A DNA stretch of 64,000 nucleotides from Competibacter_A sp037045685 (GCA_037045685.1 JBAOII010000039.1:1-64000); one strand, 5' to 3'. Shown: positions 1 through 9,477, counted from the stretch's first letter. Notes: a model not told the origin generated them from the sequence alone. Numbers and translations are program-made.

Positions 1-602
1 GCCCATCGAGCGTCGGGATTGGCCGCTTCCAGCAAGGCCAGCGCCAAGGTCGGCCAATAGGGCGAACCCAATCCCGCTCGCAGGTAAACGCTCCGCGCGA
101 TGCCGTCCGGGTCCAGCTCCACATCGACGTGCCCGATACCGGCCGCCGCCTTGGCCAAGGCGGGTATGGGCAAGGTTTCGATCAGTTGGCCGCCCACCCG
201 ATCCTGTTCGCCGAGCGCCGGCAACACGACGCGGCCGTTGTCCGCCAGCGCCGCCGCCAGTTCCTCGTCCGCCGCCGGATCCCCGGTATCCGGCTCGCCG
301 AACACGATACTCAAGGCGATCCCCTTGGGACCGGCCGCGCCGAGCTTGCGGATCAGCCGGGCGTGGAGGCGGCGCGACCACGGCCAGCGCCCCAGCTCCC
401 TCAGGCTTTGCTCGTCGATGGCGATGATCGCGATATTGTCGGGGGCCTCCCGCGACCACGCCGCCAAATTCCAATCGTAGACCAACAAATCCCAGCGATA
501 CAGGCCGTCGGTTTCGAGCAACAAAAAGGCGAGGACGGGCAAAAACAGAAATAGGCCGATTCTTCGCAACCCATTGGCGCGCAACCGGAATAGAAGAGTC
601 AT
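1..602 (-). CDS. CHASE2-domain sensor protein, N-terminal part (runs off window)
   Basis: About 200 codons can be read on the minus strand from ATG at 602, which overlaps the stop of the upstream LysM-FecR gene in an ATGA. The N-terminus has a hydrophobic stretch (about residues 14-28, rich in Leu and Phe). It is followed by a CHASE2-like extracytoplasmic domain with IAIIAIDEQSLRELGRWPW and a conserved GHVDVELDPDGIARSVYL-like stretch. CHASE2 domains sit upstream of adenylate cyclase, histidine kinase or GGDEF outputs. The output domain here lies beyond the left edge, so the activity cannot be named. Pairing with a LysM-FecR protein is a common arrangement and suggests an envelope signalling unit. 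Confidence 0.75.
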   Translation of the reverse strand, partial: MTLLFRLRANGLRRIGLFLFLPVLAFLLLETDGLYRWDLLVYDWNLAAWSREAPDNIAIIAIDEQSLRELGRWPWSRRLHARLIRKLGAAGPKGIALSIVFGEPDTGDPAADEELAAALADNGRVVLPALGEQDRVGGQLIETLPIPALAKAAAGIGHVDVELDPDGIARSVYLRAGLGSPYWPTLALALLEAANPDARW

Positions 603-2263
603 AGCGCCAGCACGAGCGTCAGCAAGACCACCGCGCCCACCGGCCAATAGCTGGCGGGCGGCACGTCGATCCGCTGCGTCGGGCCATACGGCCCCACGGT
701 ACCATCGGCCTCGACGGTCCGCATTCGCAGGTAATGAAAGCCGGACTCGGGGCGGGGCAGGCTCAGTTGCGGCTCGGCCACCCGGCGCGAAATGACGAGA
801 TCCTCGAAGCGGAGATCCCGGGCCAGTTGGAATTCGTACTGCTGGCCCGGCAGTCCCGCGTTCCAGCGCAACGTCATGGTGTCGGCGGTGACCTCGGGCG
901 GCTGCAATTCGGGCGCCGGCTGCAACCGGAAGGACTGCGGATCGCCGAACGGCCCGGCTTTGCCGGCCGAGTCGCGGACGGCGACCCGCCAGTAATACAG
1001 CCGCGGCTCCAGCGGCCGATCCGGCGTCATGCGCGTTTTGCGGTAATCGACGACATCGAGCAGCGGCGTCGCGAAGCTCTCGTCCTCGGCCAGTTGGAAA
1101 TGATAGGCCGCCGCGCGCTCCGGCTTCGACCACTCGAAGACCAGCGATTTTTCGAGCGTGGCGCCCTGGTGGGGCGGCCGGATCAGGAAGGGCGGCTCGG
1201 GGCGGGCGTGCAGCCGGAAGCGGTGAGTGGCATCGCGGCCTTCCAAGCTCCTGGCGTCGATGCCGCGCACCCGCAGCACGTAATCGCCGTCGGGCAAATC
1301 CGGTCCGCGGACGGCGGGCGATGGCGCGACGCCGTCGAACAGCAAAGTCTCGAAGCGGTCGTCGGGGGCGATTTGGGCGCGATAGGCGATCGCTCCCCTC
1401 ACGGCGGGAAAACTCAACTGGATCGGCACGCGGGTGACCACCGGCGGCAGCTCGGCGACATCCGGTTGCGCCAGCAGGGGCATCGGCGGCGAGGGCGGCT
1501 TTCCGGCCTCGGCCAAGGCGCCGAAGCCTGTCGGGACGGTTCGCGCCGCATTCTGGCGCCCCCGAAAGGCGACGGCGCCTTCCAGCACCTCGGTTCGCGC
1601 CGTGGCGGCGCCGGCATCCATGGCGAGACGGTAGCGGGTGCCGCGCACCGCCGAGGTGGCGACGGGAGTCGAAATCTCGTAGCGCGGCCCGGACGCCGGC
1701 CGGGGCGTCACCTGGTTTTCCACGCGGCCTTGCAGCAAATTCAAGAGGGTGTCCACCACCCTGGTGTCGCCGTAAGCGTCCAAGCTTTTCAGGTTCAATT
1801 GGCTGTTGGCTTGCAGCAACGAGCGGGAACCGTCCCAGAACTCGAGGGTGACGTTGCCGTCCGGGCCGGTCAGGACGACATCCCCGCTTTCCAGGGACAG
1901 GCCGGGGCTGGCCGGAACGGTTCGGTTGGTGGCGGCGATCACGGCTTGCGCGTGGCCGTGCGCCTTCAAGACCTGGGCCGTCGCCGGCGAGCGCTTGAGC
2001 CAGGGGATCGGGATGCGCAGTTTCATTCCTGGCGGCAGGCGTTCCGGATCCGAAACCCGGTTTAGCGCCTGCAATTTCGGCCAATAATCCATCTTGGCCA
2101 GATGCTCGGCGGTCACGTTCCATATCGTGTCGCCGGGGCGCACGGTGTAATGCCATTCCTGGGAATCCGCGACACCCCCCAGAACCATCATGGCCGAGAA
2201 CAGTAATCCGGGCCAACCCATGCGCCGGGCCACGAACAGGACGCTCACCAATTTGCCGTTCAT
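599..2263 (-). CDS. LysM and FecR domain envelope protein
   Basis: A 554-residue secreted or membrane-attached protein. I chose ATG at 2263 because GGGAGG lies just upstream and a signal-peptide-like hydrophobic stretch (MGWPGLLFSAMMVLGG) follows. The order is: a LysM repeat near residues 36-85 (YTVRPGDTIWNV), a FecR domain near 110-230 (GDVVLTGPDGNVTLEFWDGS, then a TPVATSAVRGTRYRL motif), several fibronectin-like repeats and a short hydrophobic C-terminus. LysM binds peptidoglycan. FecR domains in this setting are structural or sensory. It is translationally coupled (ATGA) to the CHASE2 protein. An upstream in-frame extension to 2392 lacks a ribosome site and was not used. Confidence 0.8.
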   Translation of the reverse strand: MNGKLVSVLFVARRMGWPGLLFSAMMVLGGVADSQEWHYTVRPGDTIWNVTAEHLAKMDYWPKLQALNRVSDPERLPPGMKLRIPIPWLKRSPATAQVLKAHGHAQAVIAATNRTVPASPGLSLESGDVVLTGPDGNVTLEFWDGSRSLLQANSQLNLKSLDAYGDTRVVDTLLNLLQGRVENQVTPRPASGPRYEISTPVATSAVRGTRYRLAMDAGAATARTEVLEGAVAFRGRQNAARTVPTGFGALAEAGKPPSPPMPLLAQPDVAELPPVVTRVPIQLSFPAVRGAIAYRAQIAPDDRFETLLFDGVAPSPAVRGPDLPDGDYVLRVRGIDARSLEGRDATHRFRLHARPEPPFLIRPPHQGATLEKSLVFEWSKPERAAAYHFQLAEDESFATPLLDVVDYRKTRMTPDRPLEPRLYYWRVAVRDSAGKAGPFGDPQSFRLQPAPELQPPEVTADTMTLRWNAGLPGQQYEFQLARDLRFEDLVISRRVAEPQLSLPRPESGFHYLRMRTVEADGTVGPYGPTQRIDVPPASYWPVGAVVLLTLVLAL

Positions 2264-2470
2264 TTTCACGCCATCCTCCCTCAATAATCGTAGCGCCAAT
2301 CGAGCGGCCAGGCAGCAAAACCGTGTTTTAGGTCCTTCACACCTGCCATAGCAAAAAACAAGCCGAACACCCCCACCCGGCCCGCCGTTCAACGACGCTC
2401 GGAAACCGACGTGACGGACGCGACCGTTTCTTGGCCACGCCAGCCTCGGGCCGGGGCAACGAACCCAAAT

Positions 2471-4699
2471 TCAATACTCCACCTTGGCGTACAGGGTTTT
2501 CTCGGTGGCTTCCCTGGCATCGCGCAAGGTGCGGATGCCGTGCGCCGCCAGCAAGGGGATCATGCGCAGGAAGACCTCGCCCGTCACCAGCGCATCGCCC
2601 AGGGCGGTGTGGCGGGCCACCACCGAAACGCCCAGCCGCTCCGCGATCGCTTCGAGCCCGTGCGATTCCTGGTTCGGGTTCAGCACTTCCGACAGCAACA
2701 GCGTGTCCAGCACGGGCTGGGTGAAGCGGATGCCGGTCCGGGCTTCCTTGATTTGCAGGAAGCGCATGTCGAAAGCGGCGTTGTGGCCCACCAAGACCGT
2801 ATCCTCGCAATACTCGTGAAACTGGGGCAACACCGCATCGATGGCGGGCTGTCCGCGCAGCATCTCGTTCGAGAGACCGTGCACGGTCTGCGACAGCGCG
2901 GCGATCGGCCGTTTCGGATCGACGAGCTGCTCGTAGGTCTCGTGGCGGAGCAGCCGGTTGTTGACGATGCGCACCGCGCCGATGGAGATGATTTCGTCCC
3001 CGGCTGCGGGGTCGAGGCCGGTGGTTTCGGTATCGATGACCGTGTAGGCCAACTCCGCGAGCGGCAGCCGATCGATCTCGGGGGTTTGACCGGCCTGCCG
3101 GAACAAATCGAAGTCGTAGAACTCCGGGCGGCTCTCGTCCAGGCGAACCGGGGCGCCGAAACCGAGCCGGGTCGGCTTCGCCATCGGCAACAGAAAGCGG
3201 ATGCAGGGCCGCTGTCGGGCTTTATCGACCATGTAGACGATCTCGGCCCCCAGCCGATCGGTCACATCGCGCAGCGTCAGCGGGCTGTCCTCGCCGCCGG
3301 CGCGCATGGTCTCCACCTCCCAGCGGTAAAGGGTCTCCTGGGGCAGGATCGGCCCGGACCAGACCAGATCGAGTTCCGCGATCCGCGCGTGCCGCAGGAG
3401 ATTGAAGCACACTTCACGCACCTCGTACCCCTCCTTCAGCCGGCCGGCCAAGTACGTCAAGGCCTGCACCAGCGTGTAGCTGTCGGCCTTGATCCAGATG
3501 GAATCATCGAGCGCTTCCGATAGCGTGCGCAGCCCGAGCCGGCTTTCGATCCGGCGCCGGGCCGCCGCGATGGCATCGACGCCGAGCATTTCTTCGAGCG
3601 GCCAGCGCGTCTTGAGGGAATCGGCGTAATCGGCGGCGGTCTTGTCGAGCTTGCCGCTCAGGTTGCGGGCTTCCTCGCGGATGACCTGGATGAAACGGTC
3701 GCGATGGATTTGCTCGCAGTCCGGGTAATCGGTCAGGGTCTCCACCGCCGCGCGGATGTTCGCCAGCGCCGCCCGACTGCCTTCCGTGAGCGATTGCAGC
3801 AACATATCGCGCGTGCCATCCAGCTCGAAAGCCTGCGTGATGTTTTCCAGGGTCATGATGAATCCGGTGATGGCGGCGGGCGGGTTCGCCGCCGAATCCG
3901 CCCGCGTCGGACCCGCCCGCCCGCCCGCCTCGCCGACCTCGCTCGCGGGCGCTCCCGGCGCGGCCAGCACCGGCGCCATGCGCACCCGGATGAACTGCCC
4001 GGCCCGAGTGGTGAACACGAACTGCGCGTTCGGGTCGGTTTCGCTTTTCTCCAGCCGCGCCCGCACGCTCTCCAGGGCGTGCGCCAGCAGGTTGCGGTCG
4101 ATGATGGCGAAAATGGATCGGCCGAGGCCGACCAAGGAAGGCGTCGCCCCGTCTCGCGCGTGGTCCGGGGGCGACAGCGATTGGCGGGCGCGCTCGTTGT
4201 AGAGCAGGATGCGGCCGTCGGCGTTGCAGACCAGCACGCCCTGGGACAGCTCGGACACGAGCGCCGCCAGCCGGTTCTTCTCCTCCTCCACCGAGGACTT
4301 GGCTTGGGCGACCTTGGCTTCGAGATCGCGCGCCAGCATTTCGCCGTGCTCGGCCAGATCGTTGATGGCCCGCGCCAGCAGCCTGATTTCCGGCGGACCG
4401 GCCGGCTCCAGGCGATGGCTGGAATTGGCGTTGAGAACGATGCGAATCCCCTCGACGATCCGCAGCGGACCCTTGACGTAGAACCGGTAGGCGGCGGCGA
4501 ACGCGATGCCCAGAACCATGAGCAGCAGCAACCCCATCTCGGCGAGCAATTCCGCCTGCGGGGCCAAGATCCCGATCAAATCCCGTTGCCGGTCGGGCTC
4601 CAGGACGCTGTAAACCGCGTAGCCCGCCACGAGCACCAAACCGGCCACCAGCACCAAAAACGCGGCGAGCGCGAGAACGAAGCGAGCATTTTCGTTCAT
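2471..4699 (-). CDS. Membrane PAS/kinase-like sensor fused to DnaQ-type 3'-5' exonuclease
   Basis: A 742-residue fusion. Two hydrophobic segments lie near residues 8-30 and 50-72. A HAMP-like linker and a PAS-like region (QGVLVCNADGRILLYNE, about 165-185) follow. Next comes a histidine-kinase-like middle in which I see no phospho-acceptor His in the expected helix (LTEGSRAALANIRAA). The C-terminus is a DEDDh exonuclease: ExoI VIDTETTGLD (about 555), ExoII LVGHNAAFDMRFL (about 636), ExoIII HTALGDAL (about 696). Epsilon-like exonucleases remove 3' nucleotides. What a membrane sensor would use this for is unknown. It is divergent from the DUF485/actP operon, a neighbourhood I recall from other Proteobacteria, so a role linked to acetate uptake is an inference. 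Confidence 0.82.
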   Translation of the reverse strand: MNENARFVLALAAFLVLVAGLVLVAGYAVYSVLEPDRQRDLIGILAPQAELLAEMGLLLLMVLGIAFAAAYRFYVKGPLRIVEGIRIVLNANSSHRLEPAGPPEIRLLARAINDLAEHGEMLARDLEAKVAQAKSSVEEEKNRLAALVSELSQGVLVCNADGRILLYNERARQSLSPPDHARDGATPSLVGLGRSIFAIIDRNLLAHALESVRARLEKSETDPNAQFVFTTRAGQFIRVRMAPVLAAPGAPASEVGEAGGRAGPTRADSAANPPAAITGFIMTLENITQAFELDGTRDMLLQSLTEGSRAALANIRAAVETLTDYPDCEQIHRDRFIQVIREEARNLSGKLDKTAADYADSLKTRWPLEEMLGVDAIAAARRRIESRLGLRTLSEALDDSIWIKADSYTLVQALTYLAGRLKEGYEVREVCFNLLRHARIAELDLVWSGPILPQETLYRWEVETMRAGGEDSPLTLRDVTDRLGAEIVYMVDKARQRPCIRFLLPMAKPTRLGFGAPVRLDESRPEFYDFDLFRQAGQTPEIDRLPLAELAYTVIDTETTGLDPAAGDEIISIGAVRIVNNRLLRHETYEQLVDPKRPIAALSQTVHGLSNEMLRGQPAIDAVLPQFHEYCEDTVLVGHNAAFDMRFLQIKEARTGIRFTQPVLDTLLLSEVLNPNQESHGLEAIAERLGVSVVARHTALGDALVTGEVFLRMIPLLAAHGIRTLRDAREATEKTLYAKVEY

Positions 4700-4958
4700 G
4701 GGGTGGACTTCACCATACGGGTGGTTGCGAGGATTTTTGTTGGGCTGGCCAGCCTGCGGCGAAACCGCGTCGCGGCCGGAAGCATTTTTACCACATCCGC
4801 CATCCTGTCATATATCGAACCCATGGCCCGCAACCCGGCCGGCGATAGCGTTCGGCGCCGCATAGACAACATGGCGAGCACCTTATACATTTCTTAGGAC
4901 TTGGCCGCGTGCTTCCAACGCCGCCAATGTTACCCACCAACCGAAGGGGAAAAAACAA
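4700..4958. other. Divergent intergenic region between exonuclease sensor and DUF485/actP
   Basis: This 259-bp gap separates two divergent transcription units and must hold promoters for both. I could not pick a convincing -35/-10 pair or operator by eye. Short antisense reading frames here look like chance. Confidence 0.4.
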
Positions 4959-5270
4959 ATGTCGTCCGAAGTGTACGAGCGGATTCGAAGCAATCCGAAA
5001 TTCGATGAACTGGTGACCAAGCGCAGCCGCTTCGCGTGGCTGCTGACAGCCGTCGTTCTGGGCATCTACTTCATATTTATCATGGTCGTGGCGTTCAACC
5101 CGAAGTTGCTGGCCACGCCCATCTGGGAAGGCGGCAAAGCCTCCATCGCCTGGCCCATCGGCGCCGGGATGATCCTGCTGTTTTGGCTGATGACCGGCCT
5201 CTACGTGCGCCGCGCCAACAGCGAATTCGATGACATCAACGCGGAAATCGTCAAGGGAGCCATCGAATGA
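4959..5270 (+). CDS. yjcH: DUF485 family inner-membrane protein (YjcH-like)
   Basis: A 103-residue protein with two hydrophobic segments: FAWLLTAVVLGIYFIFIMVV near residues 26-45, and AWPIGAGMILLFWLMTGLYV near 65-84. The N-terminal SEVYERIRSNPKFDELV motif is typical of DUF485. The family almost always precedes the acetate permease gene. Its stop overlaps the actP start (ATGA at 5267-5270), implying translational coupling. It probably assists or stabilises the acetate transporter, but its molecular role is not established. A purine-rich stretch (GGGGAAAAAAC) lies upstream of the start. Confidence 0.88.
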   Translation: MSSEVYERIRSNPKFDELVTKRSRFAWLLTAVVLGIYFIFIMVVAFNPKLLATPIWEGGKASIAWPIGAGMILLFWLMTGLYVRRANSEFDDINAEIVKGAIE

Positions 5271-6940
5271 ATCATCGAGTGCTGCAATTCGCCACCGCCG
5301 CGCTGGCGCTGGGCTGGGTGGGGCTGGCCGCGGCCGCCCCGGATGTCGGCCAAGCTCAGAAACAGGCGATCAACATCCATGCCATCGTGATGTTTTTCAT
5401 CTTCGTGATGATGACCTTGGGCATCACCTACTGGGCGGCCCAGCGCACCAAGACGGCCAGCGATTATTACTCCGCCGGCGGCGGCATCACCGGCACCCAG
5501 AACGGCTTGGCCATCGCCGGCGACTACATGTCGGCGGCCACCCTGCTCGGTCTGACCAGCTTGACCTACTTTCAGGGTTTCGACGGCTATATCTACTGCA
5601 TCTGCTTCTATGTCGGCTGGCCGTTCATCATGTTCATCATGGCCGAGCGGCTGCGCAACCTGGGCAAGTTCACCTTCGCCGACATCACCTCCTACCGGCT
5701 CGATCAGCGGCAAGTTCGCACCGTCGCCGCCATCGGCTCGCTGACCGTGGTGGTGTTCTATCTGATCGCGCAGATGGTCGGCGCGGGCCAGCTCATCAAG
5801 TTGCTGTTCGGCCTGGAGTACTGGATCGCGGTAGTCATCGTCGGCGTGCTGATGGTGGTCTACGTGACGTTCGGCGGCATGATCGCCACCACCTGGGTGC
5901 AGATCATCAAGGCCTGCCTGCTGCTCGGCGGCGGCACGCTGGTGATGCTGCTGGCGTTTTCCCAGTTCGGCTTCAACTTCGAGACGCTGGCGACCAAGGC
6001 GGTCGAGAATTCCAAGAAAGGCATCGCGCTGATGGGGCCGGGTTCCCTGCTCGCGGATCCCATAACGGCGGTTTCCCTGTCGCTCGGCCTGATGTTCGGC
6101 ACCGCCGGTCTACCCCATATTCTGATGCGCTTCTTCACCGTGCCCAACGCCAAAGAAGCGCGCAAGAGCGTGTTCATCGCCACCCTCTGCGTCGGCTTCT
6201 TCTTCACCGTGGTGGCCATCATGGGCTTGGCGGCGATCACCATCGTCGGCACCAACCCGGAATACTTCGAGGGCGGCGACCTGGCCGGCAAACTGCGCGG
6301 CGGCGGCAACATGCCGGCCATGCATCTGGCGCACGCGGTCGGCGGCAACATGATGCTGGGCTTCCTGTCGGCGGTCGCCTTCGCCACGATTCTGGCCGTG
6401 GTGTCGGGTCTGGCGCTGGCCGGCGCGTCCGCGATCTCGCACGATATCTACGCCAACGTCATCCGCCGGGGGCAGGCGACCGAGGCCGAGGAAGTCCGCG
6501 TCTCGAAGCGTTCCTCGCTGTTTCTGGGTGTGTTGGCCGTGCTGCTCGGCATCGCGTTCGAGAAACAGAACGTGGCCTTCATGGTCGGTCTGGCCTTCGG
6601 CGTGGCCGCGTCGTGCAATTTCCCGGTGCTGATCCTGTCGATGTACTGGAAGGGGCTGACCACGCGGGGCGCGATCTGGGGCAGCATCGCCGGCCTGGTG
6701 TCGGCGGTGCTGATCGTCGTGCTGTCGAAAGCGGTCTGGGTGGTCGTGCTCGGCAACAAAGACCCGATCTTCCCCTACGAGCAACCGGCGATCTTCTCCA
6801 TGCCGATCGCGTTTTTCTTCGCGTGGCTGGGCTCGGTGACGGATAGCAGCGTCCGGGCGGCGCGAGAGAAAGAGGCGTTCGAGGATCAGTACGTGCGTGC
6901 GCAAACCGGCTTCGGCGCGGCTGGCGCGGCGTCGCATTAA
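5267..6940 (+). CDS. actP: Cation/acetate symporter ActP
   Basis: A 557-residue sodium:solute symporter, close to the usual length of about 550. The N-terminus resembles a cleavable signal (GWVGLAAAAPD), as in other ActP proteins. Family motifs include TASDYYSAGGGITGTQNGLA, GDYMSAATLLG and GTAGLPHILMRFFTV, and about thirteen hydrophobic segments are spread along the chain. ActP takes up acetate and related short carboxylates driven by the cation gradient. It is the second gene of the yjcH-actP operon. The palindrome just after the stop could act as a terminator or mRNA-stabilising hairpin. Confidence 0.93.
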   Translation: MNHRVLQFATAALALGWVGLAAAAPDVGQAQKQAINIHAIVMFFIFVMMTLGITYWAAQRTKTASDYYSAGGGITGTQNGLAIAGDYMSAATLLGLTSLTYFQGFDGYIYCICFYVGWPFIMFIMAERLRNLGKFTFADITSYRLDQRQVRTVAAIGSLTVVVFYLIAQMVGAGQLIKLLFGLEYWIAVVIVGVLMVVYVTFGGMIATTWVQIIKACLLLGGGTLVMLLAFSQFGFNFETLATKAVENSKKGIALMGPGSLLADPITAVSLSLGLMFGTAGLPHILMRFFTVPNAKEARKSVFIATLCVGFFFTVVAIMGLAAITIVGTNPEYFEGGDLAGKLRGGGNMPAMHLAHAVGGNMMLGFLSAVAFATILAVVSGLALAGASAISHDIYANVIRRGQATEAEEVRVSKRSSLFLGVLAVLLGIAFEKQNVAFMVGLAFGVAASCNFPVLILSMYWKGLTTRGAIWGSIAGLVSAVLIVVLSKAVWVVVLGNKDPIFPYEQPAIFSMPIAFFFAWLGSVTDSSVRAAREKEAFEDQYVRAQTGFGAAGAASH

Positions 6941-6954
6941 CCCCTCACCCCCGA

Positions 6955-6977
6955 CCCCTCTCCCGCCGGGAGAGGGG
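6955..6977. repeat. REP-like palindrome after actP
   Basis: A perfect 10-bp inverted repeat, CCCCTCTCCC / GGGAGAGGGG, with a 3-nt loop, lies 15 nt after the actP stop. A related but less perfect sequence occurs at 12227-12249 and near 43231-43265 and 43304-43326. This points to a dispersed REP-type intergenic element rather than a gene-specific terminator. No T-run follows it. Confidence 0.65.
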
Positions 6978-7148
6978 ATTGCCGTTACGGTTCTCTCAGC
7001 GGAAAACGCAACTGTGTCGAACCCTCAAACCCACACTCTGTCGGGGACCGCCAAGGGGTCTCGGTCTTGAGCGTCGCTTTCAAGATGGCCGACAGCGCGG
7101 GTGTGCAGACGGGGCAATCAAGCAAATTGACGCCGTCGAAAGACGACT
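6978..7148. other. Non-coding gap between actP and the aminotransferase
   Basis: This 171-bp stretch lies between convergent genes. An open minus-strand frame continues past the aminotransferase region through it, but I recognise no domain there. I see no RNA gene. Confidence 0.35.
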
Positions 7149-8324
7149 TCAGCCCGACAGCGCCCGCCGCAACCGCTCCACGCCCTCGGCCAGCACCGGG
7201 ATGGCGTTGGTGTAGGCGAAGCGAAGGTGCCGCTGCGGCAGGTGGTGGCCGAAATCGATGCCCGGCGTGATCGCCACCCCGGTTTCCTCCAGCAGCCGCA
7301 AGGCAAAGTCGTGGCTGTCGTCGGTGAAGCGGCCGCAGTCGGCGTAGAGATAGAAGGCGCCGTCCGGGGCGACGGGGATGCCGAAACCCAGTTCCCGCAA
7401 GGCCGGCAGCAGAAAATCCCGCCGCGCCTGGAATTCCCGGCGCCGCGCCTCGAAGACCGCTTGCGACTCCGGGGCGAACGCCGCCAGCGCCGCGTATTGC
7501 GCCGGGGTGGAGGCCGCCAGAAACAGGTTTTGCGCCAGCTTCTCGGCGTCGGCCACGCAGTCGTCGGGCGCCACCAGCCAGCCCAACCGCCAGCCGGTCA
7601 TCCCGTAATATTTGGAAAAGCTGTTGACGACCAACACCCGGTCGGAATACGCCAGCGCGGTCTGGATCGGGGCGTCGTCGTAGACCAGGCCGTGATAAAT
7701 CTCGTCCGCGATCACCCGGCCGCCGCGCGCCTCGACCGCCGCGACGATCGCCGCCAGCTCGTCCGGCGCGACGACCGTGCCGGTGGGGTTGGCGGGCGAG
7801 GCCAGCAGCACCGCCGCCGTCTTTTCGTCCCAGTGGCGCTCGACCCGTTCGGCGGTCAGCTGATAACCCGTCTCTGGGCCGACCGGCACACCGACCGCCT
7901 CGCCCTCGACCAGCCGCACGAAATGCCGGTTGCACGGATAGCCGGGATCGGCCAGCAGCACCCGGTCGCCGGGGTTGACCAGAAGCGCCGTCGCCAGTTG
8001 CAGGGCGCCGGAGGCGCCGGGCGTGATCAGGATGCGCCGGGCCGGGATTTCGACGCCGTAGCGGTGCAGATAGTGCGCGCCGATGGCGCGGCGCAGCTCC
8101 GGCAGGCCGGCGGCGGCGGTGTAGCGGGTGCGGCCCTCCGCCAGCGCCCGCTGGCCGGCGGCCACGATCGGCGCGGCGGTCGGAAAGTCGGGCTCGCCGA
8201 TTTCCATGTGGACGATGGAGCGGCCGGCCGCTTCCAGCGCCTTGGCGCGGGCCAGCAGCGCCATGACCTGAAACGGCGCGATGTCCGCCATGCGCCGGGC
8301 CGGCGCGCGGAAGCGGAGAGTCAC
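7149..8324 (-). CDS. Class I/II PLP-dependent aminotransferase
   Basis: A 391-residue fold-type I aminotransferase. Visible family motifs are HMEIGEPDFPT near the N-terminus, TPGASGALQLA, the ASPANPTGT loop, DEIYHGLVYD, and the PLP-lysine segment NSFSKYYGMTGWRLGW. I set the start at GTG 8324, which overlaps the pilU stop in GTGA and keeps the RAPARRMADIAPF lead-in usual for the family. ATG at 8291 is the alternative. It probably transfers the amino group of aspartate or another amino acid to 2-oxoglutarate, but the substrate cannot be read from sequence. Translational coupling to pilU is likely positional. Confidence 0.85.
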   Translation of the reverse strand: MTLRFRAPARRMADIAPFQVMALLARAKALEAAGRSIVHMEIGEPDFPTAAPIVAAGQRALAEGRTRYTAAAGLPELRRAIGAHYLHRYGVEIPARRILITPGASGALQLATALLVNPGDRVLLADPGYPCNRHFVRLVEGEAVGVPVGPETGYQLTAERVERHWDEKTAAVLLASPANPTGTVVAPDELAAIVAAVEARGGRVIADEIYHGLVYDDAPIQTALAYSDRVLVVNSFSKYYGMTGWRLGWLVAPDDCVADAEKLAQNLFLAASTPAQYAALAAFAPESQAVFEARRREFQARRDFLLPALRELGFGIPVAPDGAFYLYADCGRFTDDSHDFALRLLEETGVAITPGIDFGHHLPQRHLRFAYTNAIPVLAEGVERLRRALSG

Positions 8325-9466
8325 AGCATCCGGCCCCGATTGGTGTCCTCGTCGCGGATGGTCAGGTCGATGGGGCTGCCGGACGACTTGCCGGCGCCGA
8401 CTCCGGTGCCCTCGGACAGCCGGATCTGCAAGCCGACGTTGTTCTTGGAGTCGGCGTTCTTGATGGCTTCCTCGCGGGAAATCTTGCCTTCCTTGTACAG
8501 CTTGAACAGCGACTGATCGAAGGTCATCATCCCCGACTCGGTGGATTGCTCCATGGCGTCCTTGACGTAGTCGATCTTGCCCTTCTGGATCAGATCCGAG
8601 ATGTAGGGGCTGTTGAGCAACACTTCCACCGCCGGCACCAGCCCGCCGTCCAGGGCGCGCACCAGCCGCTGCGAGACGACGGCGCGCAGGTTCAGCGACA
8701 GGTCCATCAGCAACTGGGGCCGGGCGTCTTCGGGGAAGAAGTTGACGATGCGCTCCAGCGCGCCGTTGGCGTTGTTGGCGTGCAGGGTGGACAGCACCAG
8801 ATGGCCGGTTTCGGAGAAAGTCAGCACGTATTTCATCACGTCGCGCTCGCGGACCTCGCCCACCAGGATCACGTCGGGCGCCTCGCGCATGGCGCTGCGC
8901 AGGGCGTGCTCGTAACTGTGGGTGTCGATGCCGATCTCGCGCTGGGCGACCACCGACTTTTTGTGCTGGTGGGTGAATTCGATCGGATCTTCGACGGTGA
9001 TGATGTGGCCCGGCGCGCTGGAGTTGCGATGGTCGATCATCGCCGCCAAGGTGGTGGATTTGCCGGAGCCGGTGGCGCCCACCAGCAGGATGAGGCCGCG
9101 CTTTTCCATCACCAACTGTCGCAGCAGCGGCGGCAGGCCCAGCTCCTCCACTTGCGGGATGTCGCCCTTGATGAAGCGGATCACCATCGACACTTCGCCG
9201 CGCTGCTTGAACACGTTGGCGCGGAACCGGCCGACGCCGTGCAGCGGGATGGCGAAGTTCAGCTCCCACTCGTGCTCGAACTCCTTGATCTGGTCGTCCT
9301 TCATGACCGAGTAGCCGATCTCGCGCACCTGGCCCGGCCCCAGCACCTTGTTGCCGATCGGGCGCACCACGCCGCCGATTTTGATGTTCACCGGCGCGCC
9401 GACGTGAAAGAACAGGTCGGAGGCGCTCTTGTCGACCATCAGTTTGAGATAAGGCGTAATGTCCAT
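8321..9466 (-). CDS. pilU: Type IV pilus retraction ATPase PilU
   Basis: A 381-residue PilT/PilU family hexameric ATPase. It shows Walker A GATGSGKSTT, the acidic segment ITVEDPIEFTH, Walker B DVILVGEVRERD and the His box HLVLSTLHANN. Its length and its tail after NADSKNNVGLQIRL fit PilU (about 380) better than PilT (about 345). PilU assists PilT in retracting type IV pili for twitching and DNA uptake. The start at 9466 has GGGAGAC upstream. No pilT is in the window; pilT often lies directly upstream of pilU, but here sthA does. Confidence 0.9.
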   Translation of the reverse strand: MDITPYLKLMVDKSASDLFFHVGAPVNIKIGGVVRPIGNKVLGPGQVREIGYSVMKDDQIKEFEHEWELNFAIPLHGVGRFRANVFKQRGEVSMVIRFIKGDIPQVEELGLPPLLRQLVMEKRGLILLVGATGSGKSTTLAAMIDHRNSSAPGHIITVEDPIEFTHQHKKSVVAQREIGIDTHSYEHALRSAMREAPDVILVGEVRERDVMKYVLTFSETGHLVLSTLHANNANGALERIVNFFPEDARPQLLMDLSLNLRAVVSQRLVRALDGGLVPAVEVLLNSPYISDLIQKGKIDYVKDAMEQSTESGMMTFDQSLFKLYKEGKISREEAIKNADSKNNVGLQIRLSEGTGVGAGKSSGSPIDLTIRDEDTNRGRML

Positions 9467-9477
9467 GAAAGTCTCCC

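Noticed and set aside
734..2065. Long plus-strand frame of 443 codons opposite the LysM-FecR gene
   Set aside because: It is a shadow of the minus-strand gene in GC-rich DNA; its translation has no domain and an unnatural Arg/Gln/Gly composition.
8325..9269. Extension of the aminotransferase frame upstream to 9269 (706 codons)
   Set aside because: The upstream part is an out-of-frame read of pilU; the aminotransferase begins at the GTGA overlap or at ATG 8291.
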